A DNA stretch of 6,668 nt from Acidobacteriota bacterium (GTDB lineage Bacteria; Acidobacteriota; Terriglobia; Acidiferrales; UBA7541): the NCBI GenBank assembly GCA_003224195.1, contig QHYP01000090.1, forward strand, positions 1 through 6,668. Direction: 5' to 3'. A program made the translations under genes and the position numbers. Under the pieces are notes generated by a model. The model made no database searches. It was not told the DNA's origin and saw nothing but the letters and a program-made list of their open reading frames with translations. Positions within the stretch are counted from its first letter, which is position 1. Each line of letters begins with the position of its first letter. Below are positions 1 to 4,898 of the stretch, one piece after another.

Positions 1-1
1 C

Positions 2-295
2 GTGGTCTTATACCCGGAGAAGCTAAGTTTTGGCTGGACTAAATTTCGGGGAGCAGGTCAGCTGCCGAGGCATAAACGCGATGCATTGGTTGCCTTCTTG
101 CAATATGGCGGATATTCAATTGCCCTAGCCAGCCTGGCCGCAAGCGTTGCCCTTGTATTCTGGACCTCGCACCAGGCAGGTTGGCTTGTAATGTTGATGT
201 TTGCCGGTATTCTGATGTCCTTCTCCTCAGGATTCGTTTATAAGGGTCGGTTGCGGAGGAATGCCCCCAAACCTGAAGAAAACGCCCGCACCTGA
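2..295 (+). CDS. Small two-helix membrane protein of unknown function (possibly 5'-truncated)
   Basis: The frame is open from a GTG at the second base of the window to a TGA, giving at most 97 visible residues. Only one base lies upstream, so the true start may be outside the window and no ribosome binding site can be judged. The visible protein has a basic, polar N-terminal part of about 33 residues, then two hydrophobic segments at roughly residues 36-55 and 60-79 separated by a short turn (SHQAG). It ends in a basic, polar tail (KGRLRRNAPKPEENART). This suggests an inner-membrane hairpin protein with a positively charged cytoplasmic tail. I recognise no family. By eye the base composition is less GC-rich than the genes further right. 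It is separated from the next gene by about 150 nt and probably does not belong to its transcription unit. Confidence 0.55.
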   Translation: MVLYPEKLSFGWTKFRGAGQLPRHKRDALVAFLQYGGYSIALASLAASVALVFWTSHQAGWLVMLMFAGILMSFSSGFVYKGRLRRNAPKPEENART

Positions 296-388
296 ATTAG
301 GCCTAGACAAAATGACATTGATAAACTCCACCTACCTTTCGCAAGGCGGCATACCGGAAATTGATCTGCTTCGTAGCCGCTCACGACG

Positions 389-417
389 TTGACGGATGAC
401 TTCTTCTGTGTTGTAAG
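389..417 (+). promoter_or_regulatory. Candidate sigma-70-type promoter for the coiled-coil gene
   Basis: TTGACG at 389-394 matches five of six bases of the -35 consensus. A 17-nt spacer leads to TGTAAG at 412-417, which matches four of six -10 bases, and a TG at 409-410 gives it an extended -10 form. Transcription would begin near 424, leaving a leader of about 26 nt that contains the GGAGG ribosome binding site. Nothing else notable was seen in the 296-449 gap. Confidence 0.4.
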
Positions 418-449
418 TGACTGTGTTGTTTTTTCCGTGGAGGTTCTCC

Positions 450-1004
450 ATGTATCGCTCCTGGTTTCTTGTTTTCAGCCTTTTGGTGATGCCGGGCGCT
501 GCGTTCGCTCAATCCGCCTCGAGTGACTCGCAGGCGTTACAGGCGCTCGTGTCGGAAGTTCGTCAACTCCGGCAGCTTTTGCAGACAAGCGCCGTCGCAA
601 CGCAGAGGGCGCAGATCTTGGTTTATCGCGTGCAAGCGCAGGAAACGGCCGTCGCGCGAGCGTTCCAGCGCTTGGATGACGCCCGGTCAAAGCTTGCCGA
701 GGCGCAATCAAGTCGCAAGAGGGTGGCGGCTGACCTCAAGCGGATGGAGGAGGCCCGGAGCGATGCCGAAACTCCGGGCCAGAATCCGAACGAACACAAA
801 CAGTTCGAGCAAGTTGTTGCCCAATTGAAGGCGCAGCTCGAACTTTTGGCGAGCGAAGAACAGGAAAGGCAAGGAATCGAAACCGAGGCCGAAGAGCAAC
901 TTCATACCGAGCAAGCTAAGCTCAGCGGGCTTCAGGAGCAGTTGGATCGGCTGGACCGGGAGTTGGAGAACTCTGGCCGCCAATCGGGCCGTAGCCCTCA
1001 ATAG
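450..1004 (+). CDS. Secreted/periplasmic coiled-coil protein with signal peptide
   Basis: I chose the ATG at 450 over the in-frame GTG at 417. It is preceded by GGAGG at 439-443 with a 6-nt gap, and it puts a clean signal peptide at the N-terminus (MYRSWFLVFSLLVMPGAAFA, then Q21). The precursor is 184 residues and the mature protein about 164. The mature chain is almost entirely predicted helix rich in Glu, Gln, Arg, Leu and Ala. One coiled-coil stretch runs from about residue 25 to 105. A short Pro/Gly/Asn break (TPGQNPNEH, about 108-116) follows, then a second coiled coil at about 117-172 and a polar tail. No lipobox cysteine or C-terminal membrane helix is visible, so it is probably soluble in the periplasm. 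It reads like the periplasmic coiled-coil hypothetical proteins common in Acidobacteriota. Its function is unknown, and being next to the Mla genes does not prove a link. Confidence 0.8.
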   Translation: MYRSWFLVFSLLVMPGAAFAQSASSDSQALQALVSEVRQLRQLLQTSAVATQRAQILVYRVQAQETAVARAFQRLDDARSKLAEAQSSRKRVAADLKRMEEARSDAETPGQNPNEHKQFEQVVAQLKAQLELLASEEQERQGIETEAEEQLHTEQAKLSGLQEQLDRLDRELENSGRQSGRSPQ

Positions 1005-1037
1005 TCAACCAGTGGCGATACCCTACGGCAAGCAACC

Positions 1038-1066
1038 TTGACGCAACCGCAGGCGGACGTTACGCT
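1038..1066 (+). promoter_or_regulatory. Weak candidate promoter upstream of mlaE
   Basis: TTGACG at 1038-1043 (five of six -35 bases, the same hexamer as at 389) is followed after 17 nt by TACGCT at 1061-1066, which has the TAnnnT skeleton but only three consensus matches. A start near 1073 would place all three hairpin repeats in the mlaE leader RNA. This rests on pattern matching alone. Confidence 0.25.
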
Positions 1067-1096
1067 TCGAAGACGGCAGTTCAGGCGACCGGAACG

Positions 1097-1177
1097 TTGA
1101 CCGCTATGCGGTCACCCAAGAAGTTGACCGTTACGCGGTCACGCAGGAAATTGACCGCTATGCGGTCACTCAGGAAA
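1097..1177 (+). repeat. Three tandem 27-bp repeats, each with a 17-nt hairpin/palindrome, abutting the mlaE start
   Basis: Copies begin at 1097, 1124 and 1151, each with TTGACC. Each contains an inverted repeat: TGACCGCTATGCGGTCA in copies 1 and 3 (1098-1114 and 1152-1168; 7-bp arms, 3-nt loop). Copy 2 (1125-1141) has one C-to-T change that still allows a G-U pair in RNA. Read in the mlaE frame, the copies encode VDRYAVTQE, VDRYAVTQE and IDRYAVTQE. Four of the five variable sites are synonymous third positions, and the fifth is a Val/Ile change. No ATG, GTG or TTG lies in that frame between the TGA at 1039-1041 and the GTG at 1180. The array could be leader-RNA hairpins, a set of operators, or a coding repeat cut off from its start. 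The rest of the 1005-1179 gap shows only the weak promoter candidate. Confidence 0.85.
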
Positions 1178-1179
1178 CG

Positions 1180-2022
1180 GTGGCGGACACTCCTTATCAA
1201 GTAACCGGGCGGCAGGTCAGAACGGAGGAGCCCCCGTCGGTCTCCCGCGTGCTTGGGGACGGCCTGAAGCGCTCGATTGCCCACGTTCAGGACTACTCTC
1301 TCCTCTGCCTTGAGTCGGTGACCAATATTTTGACGGGGCCGCGGTATCTCCAGGACTTGCTCGCCCAGATGGACGCGATCGGCGTCGGCTCGCTCTCGAT
1401 CGTGCTCCTGGCGGGATTCTTTATCGGCGCGGTCATGGTCATGCACACTGGTTCGCAATTTTCGCGTTTTGGTCAGACCGCGTTGACCGGGGACATTGTG
1501 GCAGTCGCACTCGTTCGCGAGTTGGGGCCGACAATTTCGGGTCTGCTCGTTGCCGGGCGCTGCGCCTCGGGAATCGCTTCGGAATTGGGCTCCATGCTGG
1601 TCACCGAACAGGTGGACGCCATGCGTGCGATGGGCACGGACCCGAGCCGCAAGCTGGTCACTCCGCGCGTGGTGGCGACCCTCCTGATGCTCCCGTTGCT
1701 GACGGCCATGGCCGACTTCATCGGGCTGGTGGGAGGCAGCGTCGTTTCCGTGTTTACCTTGCGGCTCGACGCCTACCAATTTTGGTCCCGCGCCATCGCC
1801 GCTCTTGATTTCGCCGACATCATGCAGGGAATGTCGAAGGCCGTTTTCTTCGGATTCATTCTCTCCACCGTCGGATGCTATCAGGGCCTGAATGTTCGCG
1901 GCGGAACGCAAGGCGTCGGCCGCGCCACCACTCAAGCGGTCGTTGTGTCTTCCGTGCTGATTCTGGCTTCAGACGTTTTCCTCACGCGGCTCGCTCTGTA
2001 TCTTTCCGGCAAATTCTTCTGA
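1180..2022 (+). CDS. mlaE: MlaE-family ABC transporter permease (lipid transport)
   Basis: This is the inner-membrane permease of an MCE-type phospholipid transporter; in known Mla systems an MlaE dimer pairs with two MlaF ATPases and an MlaD hexamer. The 280 residues are close to the usual length of about 255 plus an N-terminal extension. After a polar N-terminus and an amphipathic segment (about 25-65), hydrophobic segments lie near 71-90, 106-128, 161-193, 219-237 and 253-276. Family hallmarks are ELGPTISGLLVAGR at 114-127 and GSMLVTEQVDAMRAMGTDP at 137-155. EQVDAM is the coupling-helix region that contacts the ATPase. The GTG at 1180 is the first start in frame and has only a weak AGGA at 1172-1175, four nt away. 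The open frame continues upstream through the nonapeptide repeats to the TGA at 1039, so the real N-terminus is uncertain. mlaF follows after 90 nt. Confidence 0.93.
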   Translation: MADTPYQVTGRQVRTEEPPSVSRVLGDGLKRSIAHVQDYSLLCLESVTNILTGPRYLQDLLAQMDAIGVGSLSIVLLAGFFIGAVMVMHTGSQFSRFGQTALTGDIVAVALVRELGPTISGLLVAGRCASGIASELGSMLVTEQVDAMRAMGTDPSRKLVTPRVVATLLMLPLLTAMADFIGLVGGSVVSVFTLRLDAYQFWSRAIAALDFADIMQGMSKAVFFGFILSTVGCYQGLNVRGGTQGVGRATTQAVVVSSVLILASDVFLTRLALYLSGKFF

Positions 2023-2029
2023 ACCGAGC

Positions 2030-2063
2030 GCAGGCTTGCCGCGCGGCGGCGCCTGCATTTCTT
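2030..2063 (+). terminator. Possible weak stem-loop terminator/attenuator between mlaE and mlaF
   Basis: GCAGGC at 2030-2035 can pair with GCCTGC at 2051-2056. A small inner GCCG/CGGC hairpin lies in the loop, and the moderately T-rich ATTTCTT follows at 2057-2063. The T-run is interrupted and the outer stem is only 6 bp, so this is at best a partial terminator. Confidence 0.2.
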
Positions 2064-2095
2064 CCAGAAACCCTGCGCGCGCGGCGATTTCTCAC

Positions 2096-2101
2096 TATAA
2101 T
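2096..2101 (+). promoter_or_regulatory. Perfect TATAAT -10 hexamer just upstream of mlaF
   Basis: TATAAT matches the -10 consensus exactly within otherwise GC-rich DNA and ends 11 nt before the mlaF ATG. A normal start site would fall near 2108 and give a leader of only about 5 nt. No -35-like hexamer is visible at 16-18 nt spacing, so it may be chance or a weak internal promoter. Confidence 0.3.
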
Positions 2102-2112
2102 CAAGATGTTCT

Positions 2113-2937
2113 ATGAATCTTTCGGGGGCTGTAGAGCCGGCAATCTCGCTTGAGGATGTGCACATCGGCTTCGAGGAAGGCGATGTGCTCCGCGGCGTAT
2201 CCTTCGAAGTCTATCCCCGCGAGACTCTGATCCTGCTCGGCGAGACCGGCACGGGCAAAACCCTCACCCTAAAAATGGCGGCCGGCTTGCTCAAGCCCGC
2301 CGCCGGCCGCGTGCGCGTCCTGGGCGAGCCCATCTCCGAAATGCCGGAGAAAGAGATCCTGGATGTGCGGCGGAAGATCGGGTTCGTCTTCCAGGAAGGC
2401 GCACTTTTCGATTCGATGACTGTTGCGGAAAACGTTGCCTATCGGCTTCAGGAAGATCACCTTCCGGACGAAGTAATCGAGCCGCGCGTGCGCGAAGCGT
2501 TGCGTTTTGTGGAATTGGAGGATGCCATCGATCGGCTGCCCTCGGAATTGTCCGGCGGGATGCGGCGGCGCGTGTCCATTGCGCGGGCGCTCATCGACCG
2601 GCCGCCGATCGTGCTGTACGACTCCCCAACTGCGGGACTCGATCCCGTCACGTCCCAGACGATCATTACGCTCATCCTCAGCCTGCGGGACTTGTACGGC
2701 GTCACGTCGTTGCTGGCCACGCACCGCTTGCAAGACGGTTTCGCCCTGGCGAACTTTCGTTTCAATCCGGAGGTCGGCCGCGTGGTGCCGCTCGCGGCAA
2801 ATCCAGGTGAGGAAAGGTCGGAAAATGGGGGCGGGACGCGGTTTTTGGTCTATCGGGAAGGAAAGGTTTATTTCGAAGGGGATCAACACCAGATCCTGAA
2901 ATCGGGGGATCCTTATCTGAATCGCTTTTTGATTTGA
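2113..2937 (+). CDS. mlaF: MlaF-type ABC transporter ATP-binding protein, with variant Walker B (DSPT)
   Basis: This 274-residue cytoplasmic ATPase should power the MlaE/MlaD lipid transporter. Visible motifs are Walker A GETGTGKT (43-50), Q-loop Q94 in FVFQEG, signature LSGGM (146-150), Walker B IVLYDSPT (166-173), D-loop GLDP (175-178) and the H-loop histidine H204 (ATHR). The residue after the Walker B Asp, normally the catalytic Glu, is Ser171 (codon TCC). A segment of roughly 27 residues (about 215-241, rich in Gly, Glu and Asn) lies between the H-loop region and the terminal strand TRFLVYREGKVYFEG. It has no counterpart in the E. coli MlaF sequence as I recall it. The ATG at 2113 is forced by an in-frame TAA at 2098-2100 and has no Shine-Dalgarno sequence. 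mlaD follows after 27 nt. Family assignment is firm; full hydrolysis competence is uncertain. Confidence 0.93.
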   Translation: MNLSGAVEPAISLEDVHIGFEEGDVLRGVSFEVYPRETLILLGETGTGKTLTLKMAAGLLKPAAGRVRVLGEPISEMPEKEILDVRRKIGFVFQEGALFDSMTVAENVAYRLQEDHLPDEVIEPRVREALRFVELEDAIDRLPSELSGGMRRRVSIARALIDRPPIVLYDSPTAGLDPVTSQTIITLILSLRDLYGVTSLLATHRLQDGFALANFRFNPEVGRVVPLAANPGEERSENGGGTRFLVYREGKVYFEGDQHQILKSGDPYLNRFLI

Positions 2938-2964
2938 ACACTATTTGCTATCAGGGAGGAGAGA

Positions 2965-4036
2965 ATGGCACAGCGCAAACAGTTGTCCTGGACGGAGCTG
3001 CGCGTCGGCCTTTTCGTGCTGGTGGGGCTTCTGGTCCTGGCGGTCGGCATCTTCTACGTGACCGGATACGGCTTCTTGGGGGCGAAGTACCGGCTGTACG
3101 CCTACCTTCCGGAAGTGTCCGGCCTGGCCAACGGCGCGCCGGTGCGGCTCGACGGCGTCGAGGTCGGCAACGTGGAGGCTATTCGCATCATGCCGCGCAA
3201 GTCCGGGCAGGCTGTCGAGAAGAGGCGCAATGTCGAGGTCCGCATGCGCATTGATCAGCGCTATCAGGACGACATCCTGACCGATTCGACCGCGAGCCTC
3301 GTCACCGAAGGTTTGCTCGGCAACCGCTATGTGAATATCTCGCGCGGCTATACGGGCGTGCCGATTGTGAATAACGGGGAAGTGAAAGGAACGGAGGAGA
3401 AAGCCATCAAAGAAGTGGTCGAGCGCAGCGCCGACGTGATGGCCAATCTTCAAGCGCTGTCCGACGACGTGCGCGAGCTTATCGCTGGCGTGCAACAAGG
3501 CCGCGGCACGCTCGGCAAGTTGCTCACCGATGAGCAGGCTTACAACCACTTGAATAACGTCCTGGCGAAGAGCGATCAAATGGTGTCCAACATCCAGGCT
3601 GGCCAGGGCTCGCTGGGCAAACTGGTCGCTTCCGACGAGATCTACCAGAAGGCGAATTCCGCCGTCGGGCGCATGGATACGATGATGGCGGACATCCAGG
3701 CGCAAAAGGGTTCACTCGGAAAATTGATCTATGACGAGAGCATCTACAAGAATGCGAAGGACGCGATCGAAAAGAGTGATGCACTGCTCACCGACGTGCG
3801 CGCCGGCAAAGGAACGCTCGGTAAGCTCGTCGTGGATGACGCGCTGTACAAGAATTTGAAAGACACGGGCTGCGTCGGCCAAGTTGAACGAAAACACCAC
3901 GACGGCGGGCAAGCTGTTTAACGACGCGAAACTGTACGACAATCTGGCCGGGCTTACCGGTGATTTGCGCCTTCTGGTGGGGGATTTCCGGCAGAACCCG
4001 AAGAAATTCCTGCACGTGAAGCTGGCCGTTTTTTAA
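2965..4036 (+). CDS. mlaD: MlaD-type MCE-domain lipid-binding protein, interrupted by a +1 frameshift
   Basis: The start is a strong one: ATG at 2965 with GGAGG at 2955-2959. A membrane anchor at about residues 12-35 precedes an MCE domain (about 38-128) with the hallmark GLANGAPVRLDGVEVGNVEAI split across 53-73. A helical tail follows with repeats carrying G-x-G-(T/S)-L-G-K-L and a downstream Tyr, starting at residues 179, 213, 247 and 281. As given, the frame ends at a TAA at 3919-3921 (318 residues) after an 18-residue tail unrelated to the repeats. Frame +2 continues the repeat pattern (AGKLFNDAKLYDNL) and ends at a TAA at 4034-4036. Dropping one G from the GGG at 3867-3869 joins the two into 356 residues. 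MlaD proteins form a hexameric periplasmic ring on MlaE that passes phospholipids. The break may be a sequencing error or a real mutation. Confidence 0.9.
3499..3970 (+). repeat. mlaD: 102-bp (34-residue) repeats encoding the MlaD tail
   Basis: Copies start at 3499, 3601, 3703 and 3805, encoding GRGTLGKL, GQGSLGKL, QKGSLGKL and GKGTLGKL. The first three units are exactly 34 residues. The fourth is 29 residues once the frameshift is corrected, and a fifth, degenerate copy (TTTAGKLFNDAKLYDNL) begins near 3893. The copies are diverged at DNA level, so this is an old protein-level repeat rather than a recent DNA duplication. Confidence 0.8.
3867..3869 (+). other. mlaD: Likely frameshift site in mlaD (extra G in GGG)
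   Basis: Upstream codons read K-N-L-K-D-T in frame 1. Downstream, frame 2 reads A-S-A-K-L-N-E-N-T-T-T-A-G-K-L. Removing one G gives D-T-A-A-S-A-K-L-N, a seamless junction. The site is a short G homopolymer, which is common for base-call errors. No classic slippery heptamer is present. Confidence 0.8.
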
Positions 4037-4070
4037 AGCCGCGCGCGATTTCCCCGGGACGCGGCGCATG

Positions 4071-4079
4071 TGCTGTAAT
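4071..4079 (+). promoter_or_regulatory. Candidate extended -10 promoter for the kinase-kinase-Ppx operon
   Basis: TGCTGTAAT has the extended -10 TG dinucleotide and a hexamer with five of six matches to TATAAT. No good -35 is seen. Transcription would begin near 4086, at the small palindrome TTGTAACAA (4084-4092), leaving a leader of about 50 nt. The 4037-4136 gap holds nothing else convincing. Confidence 0.35.
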
Positions 4080-4136
4080 GAGGTTGTAACAATCGCAAGG
4101 TAGTCTCCGCGGGAAAGCGCATTCCAGCCCAATCGA

Positions 4137-4898
4137 ATGGAAGCACAAGAGACAGTACAAAAACCGCAACGCACGGAGACCACGAAATCCACGCTGCCGC
4201 AGCCCGGACGCCCCATCCCGAGCCGCGCGTACCCCGGCGCGCTGATCGTCGTGGAAGGGACCGACGGTTCGGGAAAGAGCACGCAGCTCTATCTTCTGAA
4301 ACGTTGGCTGGAAATCGGCGGCTACCGGTTGCACTTTACCGAATGGAATTCCTCGCCGCTGGTGAAATCGGCCACGCGGCGCGGAAAGCAGCGCCGTCTG
4401 CTCACGCCCGTGACCTTTTCCCTTCTCCATGCGGCGGATTTCGCCGACCGCTGCGAGCGGCAGATCATGCCGCTGCTGCAGGGCGACTATCTCGTGCTGG
4501 CGGACCGCTACATCTACACTGCATTTGCCCGCGACGCGGCGCGCGGCTGCCCTCCCCGATGGCTGCGCAACCTCTACCGCTTCGCGCCCGTGCCGGATAT
4601 CACCTTCTATTTTCGGGCTCCCCTGGAAGTGGCCGTGGACCGGATTCTCAGCGGCCGGCCGAGGTTGAAATACTACGAAGCCGGAATGGACCTGGGACTC
4701 TCCTTCGACCGCGCGGAAAGCTTCAAACTGTTCCAGGCGCGGATTCTGGAGGAGTACGACAAGATGGTCGAGAGCGACAATTTTGTCGTGCTGGATGGTA
4801 CGTTGCCGGTGAACAAGTTGCAGAAGCAGATGCGCGCGATCGTTGCCGAGAAAATCGACTTGAACCGATTCGCGCCGCGCCTTGAGGTAGCCGAATGA
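4137..4898 (+). CDS. tmk: Thymidylate kinase-like P-loop nucleotide kinase (first of a tandem pair)
   Basis: The product is a 253-residue member of the thymidylate kinase superfamily, which phosphorylates dTMP with ATP. A polar tail of about 34 residues precedes the core. Walker A is intact as GTDGSGKST (41-49), and ADRYIYT (122-128) matches the DRY/DRH motif. APLEVAVDRI (161-170) aligns with the strand-helix of the family that carries PE-hydrophobic-R. Two departures stand out. The REPGGT dTMP-binding loop of canonical enzymes is replaced by FTEWNSS (67-73), and the usual Arg-rich lid is replaced by KYYEAGMDLGLS (178-189). Substrate specificity is therefore uncertain. The ATG at 4137 is forced by an in-frame TAG at 4101-4103 and has no Shine-Dalgarno sequence. 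The stop overlaps the next gene's start as ATGA, implying translational coupling. Confidence 0.85.
   Translation: MEAQETVQKPQRTETTKSTLPQPGRPIPSRAYPGALIVVEGTDGSGKSTQLYLLKRWLEIGGYRLHFTEWNSSPLVKSATRRGKQRRLLTPVTFSLLHAADFADRCERQIMPLLQGDYLVLADRYIYTAFARDAARGCPPRWLRNLYRFAPVPDITFYFRAPLEVAVDRILSGRPRLKYYEAGMDLGLSFDRAESFKLFQARILEEYDKMVESDNFVVLDGTLPVNKLQKQMRAIVAEKIDLNRFAPRLEVAE

Noticed and set aside
1097..1177. The tandem repeats as a CRISPR array
   Set aside because: The 27-bp units are directly adjacent and nearly identical along their full length, with no variable spacers and no cas genes nearby.
1106..1204. Short basic open frame (ATG at 1106, about 32 codons) running across the mlaE start, a possible leader peptide
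   Set aside because: It arises from reading the repeats in another frame, has no good ribosome binding site, and its repeat differences are not synonymous.
1081..1935. 284-residue open frame on the minus strand opposite mlaE
   Set aside because: It lies antisense to a well-supported MlaE, has no recognisable domain, and the 27-bp repeats give non-synonymous changes in it. It is a high-GC shadow.
3862..3921. Programmed ribosomal frameshift in mlaD
   Set aside because: No slippery heptamer, and no obvious upstream Shine-Dalgarno-like stimulator or downstream pseudoknot at the junction; a single extra G in GGG is the simpler explanation.
4038..4065. GCCGCG/CGCGGC stem after mlaD as a terminator
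   Set aside because: The stem is only 6 bp with a 16-nt loop and no T-run follows it on the + strand; GC-rich DNA produces such pairs by chance.
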